Shown one piece after another: positions 6,790-15,334 of a stretch of 42,478 nucleotides of DNA (the stretch's first letter is position 1; each line of letters opens with the position of its first letter). The position numbers and the translations under genes are program-made. Origin of the DNA: Gemmatimonadota bacterium (GTDB taxonomy: Bacteria; Gemmatimonadota; Gemmatimonadetes; Longimicrobiales; Gaopeijiaceae); contig VXMI01000057.1 of assembly GCA_009841165.1 (NCBI GenBank), forward strand, positions 1-42,478, written 5' to 3'. Under the pieces are notes generated by a model. That model saw nothing but the letters and a program-made list of their open reading frames with translations. It was not told where the DNA came from and searched no databases.

Positions 6790-8087
6790 ATGAGTCTTAC
6801 GCCATCAGAGGCTCTCGTAGCAGAGCTCTGCCGTGGGTCCTTTCTGACGCTCTGGAGTGAGCCCAACCCGGTCGCGAAGCCAGGTAAGGAGCTTTGCGAC
6901 CTGCTTGTGGTGTGCAGCCCAGATGTGTGGTGATCTTCTCCGTAAAGGAAGTCGGGCTCACGGAGTCGGAAGATCCGCGTGTCGGCTGGGAGCGGTGGCG
7001 TAGGCGAGCGATCGAGGCATCTGTGAAGCAGATCTACGGAGCTGAGCGATGGCTGCGGAAGGCTGAGCGAGTGATTCGCAACGATGGCTCTACGGGCCTA
7101 GCAATCCCACAGCCGGAGGAGCTACGCATCCACCGCATCGCGGTTGCTTTGGGTGGCCGCGGAGAAGTTCCGTATCAACAGGGGGATTTCGGCAAAGGCC
7201 TCGTTCACGTCCTCGACGAGGATGCACTCCGGACCGTTCTCGGTGAACTCGACACGATTACCGACTTCGTGAACTACTTGGCCACCAAAGAAGCACTCCT
7301 TCGGTCTGGCACCCTTCCCCTAATGGAGGGTCAAGAGGAAGACCTATTGGCCTTCTACATCCATCAGGGCCGACGCTTTCCGGAGGAGCCCGACCTCATT
7401 GTAGTTGGTGACGGACTATGGCAGGGCCTGACTGCCAAGCCAGAGTGGCGTGCTCGAAAGTGGGCTGATCGGGAAAGCTATGTGTGGGACGGTCTAATCG
7501 AAACGCTGTTTGAGCTGAACCACGCACCGGGAGTACCCCCGGTTGAAGCCCTCGATGCGATGGACGGAGCCCTGGGCGTCATGGCACGGGAGGGCCGCTT
7601 CGAGCGCAGAGTCCTGGCCCAAGGCTTTAACGAATTCATGAGGGATGCAGCTGAGGAGCGAACCCGCGCACGAGTAATGTCGTCCCCGTCAGGAGTGAGG
7701 TACGTTTTTCTTGCTTCCGCGCGTGACGAGGACCGAGACCAGCGTCGTCAAGAGTTGGTGCTTCGAACCTTTGTGGCTCGCGGCCTCTGGTCATGGGACG
7801 GACACACGGTAGTTGGCCTGGCGACGGAGCGGTACAAGCCCAAAGCTGGGTTTTCGATTGACGCGGTCCGTTTGTCCAAGAGCGAGTGGACCGAGGAAGA
7901 TGAAGCCGCCTTGAAGGGTATTCAAAGCGACCTCGGGTACTTTGCTAAGCCTGAGGTTTCTCGGGCGACCGGGGACGAATTCCCCACCGGACCACAGGTG
8001 CTTAAGGCGAAAGTCGGTCGCAACACCCTTTGTCCATGCGGCTCGGGCGAAAAATTCAAGAAATGCCACGGACGTGAGCGCGGTTGA
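6790..8087 (+). pseudogene. nuclease-like/SEC-C protein, split by a 2-base frameshift
   Basis: From ATG 6790 the frame reads 47 codons to a stop at 6931. The frame open from about 6930 to 8087 then continues the same protein, as GKELCDLLVV and IFSVKEVGL belong together. A GTGTGGTG run at 6925-6932, where GTGGTG would keep the frame, marks the site of a 2-base insertion. Repaired, the product is about 431 residues. It has an N-terminal endonuclease-like core (E..D..VV, then F.VKE, the PD-(D/E)XK spacing), a long alpha/beta middle and a C-terminal SEC-C zinc motif (LCPCGSGEKFKKCHG). This could be a sequencing error or a real inactivation; the downstream frame stays open for nearly 1.2 kb, so the break is recent or artificial. 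Confidence 0.7.
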
Positions 8088-8216
8088 GACATACAGCACT
8101 AGTTGTCCGGGTCGCGCGGGGTGCGTGCGGATGTCATCTTAGACGCGCAGCGGAAGGCCGAGTCGCTGGAGTGGCGCTTTGTCCCGGGGGCGTGATATGC
8201 ATCAGAGAGGTAGTGA

Positions 8217-9029
8217 ATGAGTGAGGCGTTCGCACGGCACGAAGAGCTCGTTGTCGATGTCGCGGTCATCCTGGAGACGCAGGGCTTCGAGGTCGCGCTT
8301 GAGGCCGATGTCGCCGGCCTTCGGGTGGACCTACTGGCGACGAAGGGACGAGGAAGGGGGCGGACTCGCATCTTGGTCGAGTGCAAGGCGCTTTCGAAGC
8401 TCGTTGGACTACGCACCGCGCGGTCCTTCGCGACGACGGTCCAGTTTCTTCGTGAGACGAAGCACGTAAAGGCAGGTTGGCTTGTCGCCCTCGAGGGTTT
8501 TACACCCAGGGCTCGTGAGGTGGCTGAGCGCTTCGGCATCAAGGTCAGTACGCTGTCTGAGCTTAGGAATGAGTATTCGATTGAGCCCGAGGAACTACGC
8601 TCCGGGCTCGAAAAGCTGAGGAGTGTGCACTATCCGGCGGCGCGCACTAAGAAACGCGTGTTCGTCGTCATGCCGTTCACGCCGGAAATGGATGATGTTT
8701 TCCTGCTCGGCATTAGATGGGTGGTTAACCAACTAGGAATCGTGGCCGAACGGGCAGATGATCTCCAGCACAACGGTGAGATCATTGGCGTGATCCAGAG
8801 GGCCATCCGCGAGTACGACGGAGTGATTGGTGATACTACGGGTGCCAATCCGAACGTCTGCTACGAGGTCGGATTTGCTCATGCACTGGAACGGCCGACG
8901 GTCCTGCTCTGCCGGAAGGGAGAATCGTTGCCGTTCGATCTCCAGGGCGTGAACCACCTCATGTATCGGAACGTCGTTCATTTGCGGGAAAGGCTGCCGA
9001 AGCAGTTGAAGGCAGCTCTTGGCCTGTAG
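8217..9029 (+). CDS. restriction-endonuclease-like domain fused to a nucleoside deoxyribosyltransferase/TIR-like domain
   Basis: The 270-residue product has two parts. Residues ~1-115 show an Mrr/RecB-type endonuclease core: LRVDLLATKG, then ILVECKALS, with D and ExK spaced as in the PD-(D/E)XK fold. Residues ~145-270 start with KKRVFVVMPF and contain REYDGVIGDTTGANPNVCYE and VGFAHAL, the signature of nucleoside 2-deoxyribosyltransferase-like proteins related to the TIR/SLOG group. Such domains act on nucleotides or NAD derivatives in several anti-phage systems. A nuclease-nucleotide enzyme fusion next to DUF2971 and a second nuclease-like gene suggests defence. The start ATG 8217 follows a GAGAGG sequence; the boundary is otherwise conventional. 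Confidence 0.7.
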   Translation: MSEAFARHEELVVDVAVILETQGFEVALEADVAGLRVDLLATKGRGRGRTRILVECKALSKLVGLRTARSFATTVQFLRETKHVKAGWLVALEGFTPRAREVAERFGIKVSTLSELRNEYSIEPEELRSGLEKLRSVHYPAARTKKRVFVVMPFTPEMDDVFLLGIRWVVNQLGIVAERADDLQHNGEIIGVIQRAIREYDGVIGDTTGANPNVCYEVGFAHALERPTVLLCRKGESLPFDLQGVNHLMYRNVVHLRERLPKQLKAALGL

Positions 9030-9094
9030 CGCTGCGGTAGCTTCGCCCAGATCGTGAAGCAACTCAACTGTACGGCATCTGCTGCGCTGACGCT

Positions 9095-9245
9095 GGGTCG
9101 GTCATCGGAGATGGGCCGCGGACATGACCTACTCAGTAACCGACCGAGAAGCCAACTGCCGTGGCTAACCGAGGGGCCGGTCCGCGAGCCGTTCGATCAA
9201 TCAGTACGCCGCGGTCATCACGGCGTTGACCGAACAGGCTGCCGT
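9095..9245 (+). repeat. decayed gene start shared with 29.6 kb (family C, copy 1)
   Basis: The region aligns with 29573-29730. Both have an ATG (9123 and 29602), then CCGACCGAGAAG, then a block containing CGCGAGCCG and ending in a TTGACCGAACNGGCTGC-like stretch. Both reading frames are broken. The remnants probably derive from the 5' end of the same, perhaps transposase, gene; no further identity is claimed. Confidence 0.45.
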
Positions 9246-9363
9246 TCTCCGGCGGCTTTGACGAATCGCGGAAGCCGACGCCACAGACCGTCTCGGACCG
9301 GACAGCCTCTCGGCGGTGGAGGGCACGGCTCCTTCACTCCGTCCCACCGGTAACCCCTAAGGC

Positions 9364-9430
9364 ATCGTAACGGTCCCACCCAAATGTCTGCCATTTGACC
9401 CGATCTGTTCGCCAATTGAGCAGGACAGAC
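9364..9430 (-). repeat. IS21-like terminal remnant, copy 1
   Basis: Starting with TAACGGTCCC, it contains repeated CAAATG/CAATTG-type half units spaced about 20 bases apart, as in the multiple terminal repeats of IS21-type elements. A matching copy lies at 39437-39495. No istAB genes are present, so these are solo or decayed ends. Confidence 0.4.
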
Positions 9431-9808
9431 CCGATTTTCGGACGCGGACGTGGTGGCCCTTGTCGGCACGGACCTGTCGAGCGCGAGCGCATCGATGAGA
9501 TAAGGGAACATCCTCCAACCCTACCGCCATCCGCGACTCCGGCTTGAGTCGCTTGGCGGGCGGTGTCGCGCGAGCGTTGCCCGGCGGCCAACCGTGGTCG
9601 CCAGCCTGGCTCTCGACCGGAGTGTCGCCCTGAGGCGGGCTTGCACGAGTCCGACGTATAAGATTGGCGGGCTTCTCACCCAAGATACCGCAGATCGGCT
9701 CGGATACCACGATGAGCGGGCTGACGGTAGCCACTCTTCGAAGGGCGTGGAGTCGATGGAGCGAGTGGATGCTGCTCGGGCGCGTCATGGGCCAAGAGAA
9801 GCTGCTCG

Positions 9809-9840
9809 CCTGTGCAGCGTGCGGTCACGACGGCATCAGC
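9809..9840 (+). repeat. dispersed repeat family A, short copy 2
   Basis: Only the leading CCTGTGCAGCGTGCGGTC block is well preserved; similarity fades within about 30 bases. Confidence 0.4.
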
Positions 9841-10027
9841 AATCCTCATCGTCGAAGTCCGAGTTGCTAGAGGCCACCTTCGGGCCGTTTCCGAGCACGT
9901 AGCTGAACCGGAAGCGCTGATTCGCGTGGTTCAGGAGTCGCCGGAGCACTTCAGCGTCATCGGCTCCCCTAGCTCCGGCGAGTACGGCGCGCTGGGCGTT
10001 GTGAAACAGCGAAGGGTCAGAATGCAA
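9836..10027 (-). CDS. possible small protein following the P450 gene
   Basis: A 63-codon frame starts with TTG at 10027, overlapping the last codons of the P450 gene (stop at 10017), and ends with an acidic tail (DFDDEDC). The middle (DDAEVLRRLLNHANQRFRF) looks like protein rather than shadow, but no family is recognised. The TTG start and lack of a ribosome site other than by coupling keep confidence low. Confidence 0.3.
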   Translation of the reverse strand: MHSDPSLFHNAQRAVLAGARGADDAEVLRRLLNHANQRFRFSYVLGNGPKVASSNSDFDDEDC

Positions 10028-11423
10028 CCCCCGGCCCGGGTGAGCGCGGCTCGAGCGTCATGCGAAGACCGTAGCGCGGGCGAAGGGTAATCCCGCCTTG
10101 CGCTTCAAGCCGGTGTCCGGGCGCCATACGCAGGCGATAGGCGCGGGCGATGGTGGCAAGCACCATGCACGCCTCCATCATGGCAAAGCCCCTACCGATA
10201 CAGATGCGCGGCCCGCCGCCGAAGGGCAAATACGCGAAACGATGACGTGCTTTGACCCGATCAGGTGTGAACCGCTCGGGATCGAAGCGTAGCGGATCCT
10301 CCCACAGCCTCGGATTGCGGTGGGTGAGGTAGGGACTGATCGTCACCACGCTGCCGGCACGAATGGCGTGCCCCCCGACCTCGTCGTCCGCGACCGCCAC
10401 GCGATTGAAAGCGTGGCCCGGCGGAAACAACCGCATCGCCTCCTGGATGACCATTCGGGTATAGGGCAGCGCTTGGACGTCAGCGAACGTCGTCTCCCCT
10501 TCGCCCAGCACACGGTCCACCTCGTCGTGCAGCGCGCGTTCGATGCCGGGATGTCGCGACAGCAGGTACAGCGTCCACGTCAGGGCCAGCGCCGTCGTCT
10601 CATGTCCGGCGGAGAAGAACGTGAGGACCTCGTTGCGGAGCTGCCGGTCCGTCATCCCCTCGCCGGTCTCGTCGTCGCGCGCGGCGAGGAGCAAACCCAA
10701 CAGATCTTCAGGACCGTGCTGGGTGGCGCGTCGTGAAGCAATGATGCCGTAGACCATCCGGTCGAGCCGAGCCAGCGCTGAGCGGGTGCGGTGCGAGCGC
10801 CATCGTGGGATCCATGCCGGGAGGCCGAGAAGGTCAAGCGGATTCGGCGTGCCCAGGGACGCAAGGAGTGTCGTCATCGCCCGCCCCAGCTCATCTATCG
10901 AGTTGGCAATCTGGCTGGAGAACAGCGCCTCGGCGACGATCTCCATCGTGAGCGACATCATTTCGTGGGCGATGTCGAGGCGTTCTCCCCTCTCACACGG
11001 CGTGCGCCAGCGTTCGATGCGCTGCCGCGCGCGACGCACCATCACATGGGCTGCCTGCGCTAGGTGCTGGTGATGGAAGGCGGGGGCCATGATGCGGCGC
11101 TGGCGGCGCCAGAAGTCGCCCTCGCTGATCACCAGGTTGTTGCCCAGAGCCCACTCAAGAATCTGGCGGGCAAGGTGTCCCTTGACATAGTTCTGGCGGT
11201 TGGTGACGAGGATGTGCTCGATGAAATCGGGTTCATTGAGGAGAACGAAGTTGTGAAAAAGAAGCCGTACTTCGCTGAAGTCGGCGACGAAAGAGTCGCG
11301 GGTGTACACGGACAGTTGGTTGTCGCGCAGCAAACGGAGGAACTGGATCAGATTGACTCTCTCAGCCAGCGGTTCGGGTACAACGCCTGGTTCGTAGGCG
11401 ACTGCGGGGTGAACTGCCGTCAT
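10017..11423 (-). CDS. cytochrome P450
   Basis: The complete 468-residue P450 shows every hallmark: the C-helix WxxxR-type region (FWRRQRRIMAPAF), I-helix oxygen-activation motif AGHETT (272-277), K-helix EAMR (328-331), PERF-like DPERF, and the heme loop FGGGPRICIGRGFA with the heme-ligand Cys408. No N-terminal membrane anchor or fused reductase is present, so it would be a soluble class I enzyme needing separate ferredoxin and reductase. The sequence style (YVKGHLARQILEWALGNN, TFFSAGHETTA) resembles bacterial CYP102/CYP4-like hydroxylases of fatty or terpenoid substrates, but the substrate cannot be read from sequence. No redox partner or pathway gene adjoins it. The ATG at 11423 overlaps the stop of a 30-codon upstream frame. 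Confidence 0.95.
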   Translation of the reverse strand: MTAVHPAVAYEPGVVPEPLAERVNLIQFLRLLRDNQLSVYTRDSFVADFSEVRLLFHNFVLLNEPDFIEHILVTNRQNYVKGHLARQILEWALGNNLVISEGDFWRRQRRIMAPAFHHQHLAQAAHVMVRRARQRIERWRTPCERGERLDIAHEMMSLTMEIVAEALFSSQIANSIDELGRAMTTLLASLGTPNPLDLLGLPAWIPRWRSHRTRSALARLDRMVYGIIASRRATQHGPEDLLGLLLAARDDETGEGMTDRQLRNEVLTFFSAGHETTALALTWTLYLLSRHPGIERALHDEVDRVLGEGETTFADVQALPYTRMVIQEAMRLFPPGHAFNRVAVADDEVGGHAIRAGSVVTISPYLTHRNPRLWEDPLRFDPERFTPDRVKARHRFAYLPFGGGPRICIGRGFAMMEACMVLATIARAYRLRMAPGHRLEAQGGITLRPRYGLRMTLEPRSPGPGVAF

Positions 11424-11512
11424 CGTCGCGTCAACTCCATCTGGACGGCTGGAGCCTCCAGAAGCAGCGTGTTGCCCCGCTTCCTCGGGACGAGCCGAAT
11501 GAGTCTTCTCAT
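11420..11512 (-). CDS. possible 30-codon upstream reading frame of the P450 gene
   Basis: ATG 11512 opens a frame of 30 codons, rich in Arg and Leu, whose TGA overlaps the P450 start as ATGA. This arrangement favours translational coupling. There is no clear ribosome site before it, and it may be a relic of a longer gene. Confidence 0.25.
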   Translation of the reverse strand: MRRLIRLVPRKRGNTLLLEAPAVQMELTRR

Positions 11513-11616
11513 TGTAATTTAGTCGGGAACCAGGATCACGTCAGGCAGCCGACCGGCGAACCGCAACGCGACGCGGTGCCGACCACGAGGGTCTTCCGCT
11601 GCCGCCCTCTGGCCGC

Positions 11617-11850
11617 TCAGGCGACACTTCGGCGGGTGATGGCTTGGCGCAGACCTTCCAGCAGACCCTCCAGGTGCGCCATGCGCTCCCGGAGTTCCCC
11701 GATCGGGGTGTCCACATGTCTACGGAGGTCAGCAACCTCACCGCGCAATTCCTTCAAATCCTGACGTGTGGCGCGAGTCTGGACCAGGATGAGACTCCCC
11801 AGGGGAATGAGGATGGAGGCGATGAGGGTCAGGAGTTGTTCGTTGGTCAT
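11617..11850 (-). CDS. small membrane-anchored coiled-coil protein
   Basis: The 77-residue product (from the ATG at 11850, MTNEQLLTLIASIL) begins with one hydrophobic helix (about residues 5-22). A charged amphipathic coiled-coil tail follows (TRQDLKELRGEVADLRRHV, then LRERMAHLEGLLEGLRQAI). This plan is common among small bacterial accessory proteins of unknown role and some phage holin or spanin-like accessory genes. A start five codons earlier (11865) is also possible. It follows an FRG-domain remnant on the same strand and slightly overlaps its open frame. No function is assigned. Confidence 0.6.
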   Translation of the reverse strand: MTNEQLLTLIASILIPLGSLILVQTRATRQDLKELRGEVADLRRHVDTPIGELRERMAHLEGLLEGLRQAITRRSVA

Positions 11851-11873
11851 TATCCTGGCCGACATGTCGCAGG

Positions 11874-12073
11874 GCGCCCCGCAGCAGGATCTCGGTGTAT
11901 GCTGCCAAGGAGTGCGTCACTTTGCCTAGGTCCTCCCCCTTGGCACCGGGCGCGAGTCGACGCGCCGCGGAACAATCCACACTCCACTCAGCCTTGGCTT
12001 GGCTGCGGTACACGGCGTCACCGTAGCTCTCGATCTCTGTGAGGAATGCTGCAACCGTGGAGACTGTCGTCAT
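11874..12073 (-). pseudogene. truncated FRG-domain protein
   Basis: About 66 residues match the start of FRG-domain proteins: FLTEIESYGDAVYRSQAKAEWSVDCSAARRL, and a following helix ending in YTEILLRGA. The expected rest of the domain (its large second half, normally over 150 residues) is missing. The frame continues out of register through the next gene to 11738. FRG proteins are of unknown biochemical role and frequent in defence islands. The conserved RGQ-type triad is RSQ here. This is a 5' remnant, probably not functional. Confidence 0.5.
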
Positions 12074-12358
12074 TTGCTTCCTGTCCTCGGGTGCCCCAAC
12101 CGACTCACGCCCGAGATTCTGTTGGGCCGCGAAGCCACTTCTCTGTCGGCCTCATCCAGAGCTTGGCGCTGGCATCGAACCGACATTCGGGGAACATCAG
12201 CAGCACGGGTCGCTACGCGTCCCACTGTCGCGATCCCGACCACAGGCGGTAGACGGGGCAGCCACTCCCGGGAAAACGATCAGACACGTCGTCGTCGACC
12301 ATGCGGAAGCGAGCATTCTGTACGAGTCGAGATCGGTTTCGGGGAGGTTCCGAAACAC

Positions 12359-13789
12359 TCAGGTCGGATTCGGCCTGTGTGCTCCAATCGACGGCCCCAC
12401 CGCCTTGAGGGTGTCGACGAGTGCGTCGATATGGCGCTCGCTCGTTCGCCCGTTGGTGATGCAGGCTCGCAGCACTGTTCTGCCCTCGAAGACTGCGGTT
12501 GACACCCAGAACCGGCCGTCCCTGTGAACGGCATCGACGTAGCTCTGAACGGCCTCATGGCCCTCGGGCGGCACGAGACACGCGACCGCCATGGGGGAGT
12601 CGTTCGCGAGCGACCAACCGTCGCGCTGCAACCGCCGCGCGAGTCTGTCCGCCAGTCGAATGGCGCGCTCGACGTGGCCGGCGTATCCCGTCCAACCCGC
12701 TGCCGCGAGTGCAAGGAACAGTCGCAGGCCGACGAACCGGCGCGACCACTGGCTCGAGTTGACGAAGAAGTCCTTGGCCGTGTCGCTCCTGGGCATGTAG
12801 CTGGCGTTCACCCGGAAGACCTGAGCGGCCACATCCGGTCTGGAGGTCAGGAACATGCCGGCTCCCATGGTCGTTGCAAACCACTTGTGGGCGTCGATCG
12901 TGATCGAGTCCGCTCGCTCGATGCCCTTGAGAGCACCGCCGGTATCGCTGGCAATCAGCGCACCACCCCATGCCGCGTCGACGTGGAACCACATGCCGTG
13001 CTCGCTGGCCAGTTCGCCGCAGCGGGTCAACGGATCGACCATGCCCGCGTTGGTGGTGCCCGCCGTCGCCGCGATCATCACAGGCATGCGGCCGCTGGAG
13101 ATGTCAGTTGCAATCGCTTCGGCCAAAGCATCGGGGTCCATGCGTCCTCGCCCGTCGGTCTGGATCAGCCGGACCGCGTTGCGCCCGATGCCCCCGGCGT
13201 GAGCGATCTTCAGCCAAGCCAAATGGCTCTCCTCCGACACATAGACGTGGGGCGGACGGGCAAATGCACACACGCCGTCATCACCATACGCCGGACATGC
13301 AGCCTGAAGAGCGCAGAGCATTGCCGTGAGGTTCGCCTCCGATCCACCGCTAGTGAAGTGCCCGCCCGACCCATCCGGCATGCCGGCCCTGCGCGCCACT
13401 TCCCGGATCACGTGCAGCTCGATCTCCACCGCCGCCGGCGCATGCGAGTGCACGCAGACCTGGGGGTTGAACGCGGAGGCGATCCGGTCGGCGCACTCGG
13501 AAGCGAACGTCGGCGCAGGGTTGAACAGGCCAAGATAGCCCGGATGCGTCACCTGTACCGTGCCGGTCTCTAGACCGTCGATCACCCATTCCGTCAAGCC
13601 CGCCAGCTCTCTGGGCCGGTCGAATCTCATGTTTCGCAGCTCCCGCAGCCATTCGCCGGACGGGCCAGCGGGTACTACGTCGCGCGACGGCATGAGACGC
13701 CGCGACACCCCGAGGCGTTCAGTGAGCGCGTGGTCCGCCGCCGTCAGGGAATCATGGTCGGGAAACAGCGAATAGTGCGGATCGGTCAT
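12359..13789 (-). CDS. PLP-dependent group II amino-acid decarboxylase
   Basis: The 476-residue product has the features of pyridoxal-phosphate decarboxylases of the aromatic amino acid, tyrosine, histidine and glutamate group. These are an N-terminal HPGYLGLFNP segment, GGHFTSGGSEANLTAM for cofactor phosphate binding, FHVDAAWGGA with the Asp that pairs with the pyridine nitrogen, and DAHKWFATTMGAG with the Schiff-base lysine. The substrate is not determinable. The chosen start is ATG 13789, which overlaps the stop of the upstream Ada-type gene as ATGA, showing translational coupling; the longer frame to 13909 lies wholly inside that gene. Its pairing with a DNA-repair methyltransferase is unexpected. 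Confidence 0.9.
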   Translation of the reverse strand: MTDPHYSLFPDHDSLTAADHALTERLGVSRRLMPSRDVVPAGPSGEWLRELRNMRFDRPRELAGLTEWVIDGLETGTVQVTHPGYLGLFNPAPTFASECADRIASAFNPQVCVHSHAPAAVEIELHVIREVARRAGMPDGSGGHFTSGGSEANLTAMLCALQAACPAYGDDGVCAFARPPHVYVSEESHLAWLKIAHAGGIGRNAVRLIQTDGRGRMDPDALAEAIATDISSGRMPVMIAATAGTTNAGMVDPLTRCGELASEHGMWFHVDAAWGGALIASDTGGALKGIERADSITIDAHKWFATTMGAGMFLTSRPDVAAQVFRVNASYMPRSDTAKDFFVNSSQWSRRFVGLRLFLALAAAGWTGYAGHVERAIRLADRLARRLQRDGWSLANDSPMAVACLVPPEGHEAVQSYVDAVHRDGRFWVSTAVFEGRTVLRACITNGRTSERHIDALVDTLKAVGPSIGAHRPNPT

Positions 13790-14643
13790 GGGACGGCTTG
13801 GCCGCTGGCAGATTGCCGACTCGCCTCCCACGCCAGCATACAGCGTTTCCGCGTGGCGCCCCCGGCGTAGTTGCCCGTGATCCCGCCCGCGCGGATCACG
13901 CGATGGCACGGAATGAGGAAGGCGATCGGGTTGCTGCCAACCGCGCTCCCCGTCGCCCGAGCCGCCTTCGCGCTACAAACCTCTTCGGCCACGCGACCGT
14001 AGGTGACGACCTGCCCGGGCGGCACGCGCAACAGCGCGCGCCAGACGGCCAGTTGGAAGTTGGTCCCGCGCACATGGACGGTCAGCGGGCGGCTCTCAGC
14101 TTCGAAGGGCGCCGAGAAGATGGACCGCGCCAGTGTCGTTGCCCTCGATTCGTCGCGTTCGAGCGACGCCCGCCCCCAGGCCCGGTGGAGAGCCTCCTTC
14201 TCAGTGGCGACATCCCCGTCGGCGACAAACCCAACCCGACAAACGCCGCGCTCGGTCCAGGCGACGAACACAGGCCCGAACGGTGACTCCCCGGTGCCGA
14301 AGTGGATCGTCAGCCCCGCACCCCTGCTCCGGTACTCTCCCGGCGTGACGGCTTCCACGGTTACGAAGTGATCGTGCAGCCTGCCCGGCCCGGAGAGCCC
14401 GCTGCCATGGGCGGCCGCGAGCACGGGCTCGGAGCTGTCGAGCAGCTTCTTGGCGTGCTGAACGGTGAGAAACTCGAGAAAGCGCTTGGGCGTGACGCCG
14501 GCCCAGCGCGAGAAAAGCCGGTGCAGATGGCTTTGGCTCAGACCGATGTGCGTCGCCAACTCCGCGAGTTCCGGCTGGCGCTTGCGATGCCGGGCCAGAT
14601 AGCGAATGGCCGCCTCGATTCGGTCGTAGTCGGTCGTGTTCAT
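13786..14643 (-). CDS. Ada-type AraC regulator fused to O6-methylguanine-DNA methyltransferase
   Basis: The 285-residue product has an AraC helix-turn-helix domain (residues ~1-105; LATHIGLSQSHLHRLFSRWAG) followed by a methyltransferase domain. The latter has the Ada/Ogt N-terminal ribonuclease-H-like part and the DNA-binding/active-site part (TNFQLAVWRALLRVPPG, then the PCHRVI active site with acceptor Cys). It removes methyl groups from O6-alkylguanine in DNA by suicidal transfer. Compared with E. coli Ada it lacks the N-terminal zinc-cysteine phosphotriester-sensing domain, so its way of sensing damage is unclear; many bacteria have this two-domain form. It is translationally coupled to the downstream PLP decarboxylase gene. 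Confidence 0.9.
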   Translation of the reverse strand: MNTTDYDRIEAAIRYLARHRKRQPELAELATHIGLSQSHLHRLFSRWAGVTPKRFLEFLTVQHAKKLLDSSEPVLAAAHGSGLSGPGRLHDHFVTVEAVTPGEYRSRGAGLTIHFGTGESPFGPVFVAWTERGVCRVGFVADGDVATEKEALHRAWGRASLERDESRATTLARSIFSAPFEAESRPLTVHVRGTNFQLAVWRALLRVPPGQVVTYGRVAEEVCSAKAARATGSAVGSNPIAFLIPCHRVIRAGGITGNYAGGATRKRCMLAWEASRQSASGQAVP

Positions 14644-15334
14644 GCGAGACTCCGGAGATCATCGATGGGAACCTCCAGTAACTTGAACACTCCTAATGCT
14701 TGAAATCGACCCGATCCTTGCCATGCGATGGCGACGCGGAAGGCTGCCCGCTGGCGTTGAGTGGTTTCCAGCGCAACGAACCGCCACCGCGCCCCGGGTG
14801 GCGCGGGCGACCAATGGGGGCCATGGCGCCGGGTGAGATTGAACGGTTCCGGCACGTCGGCGGCCTTCCCAGCGGAGGACTGACGGTTGTGGAGCGACCT
14901 GCCGGGGAAGATGACACGGGCATGTCCTATGCCGATTGTCCCCGCTGCCGATCCAGGCATTTCGAAGGGCTGGGTCGCTCTGGGCCGCGGCCTTGACGGC
15001 CGACCATCGGTATCGCGGGCGGCTTCCCAAGGCGATCCGGTACCCGACCCCTAGAGCGCCCCATCGGGCCCTCGCCTGTGCAGCATGAGCGTCTTGGGCG
15101 GCTCTAGCATGGGTATGCCATCGGACGCTCGGCGGTGGGTCGCGTGCCAACTGAGAGACGCACGACCGACGGACCGAATCCGGGTTCGGCCTACCGGGCT
15201 GCGTCAGACTCGTGCAGTGAGCATGCCCGTCGCCTGCGCTGGCAACGGCCATATCCCGCCGGGGGCAGGAGGCCGACGACCATAGGGGCCACGATGTTGT
15301 CACGGATTGTTTGCTGCCGCCCGCGCGCACCGCT
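14644..15334. other. non-coding stretch upstream of the Ada-type gene
   Basis: I find no supported gene here. A minus-strand frame ending in FKLLEVPIDDLRSLA overlaps the Ada-type start (stop 14640-14642) and may be a relic or a short leader. A family A repeat copy lies at 15075-15170. The block at 15190-15233 resembles 5352-5395. Confidence 0.45.
15075..15170 (+). repeat. dispersed repeat family A, copy 3
   Basis: It opens with CCTGTGCAGCATGAGCGTC, then has GCCATCGGACGCTCGGCGG in the position equivalent to copies 1 and 5. The 3' block seen in the longer copies is not clear here. Confidence 0.45.

Larger units (their letters stand above)
9030..9835. other. non-coding stretch built of decayed mobile-element pieces
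   Basis: It carries a degenerate gene start (9095-9245) shared with 29573-29730, an IS21-like end (9364-9430) shared with 39437-39495, and a short family A repeat (9809-9840). The open frames here have no ribosome sites or recognisable domains. Confidence 0.5.

Noticed and set aside
12524-13573. 349-codon plus-strand frame
   Set aside because: It is antisense to the PLP decarboxylase gene, whose motifs are complete.
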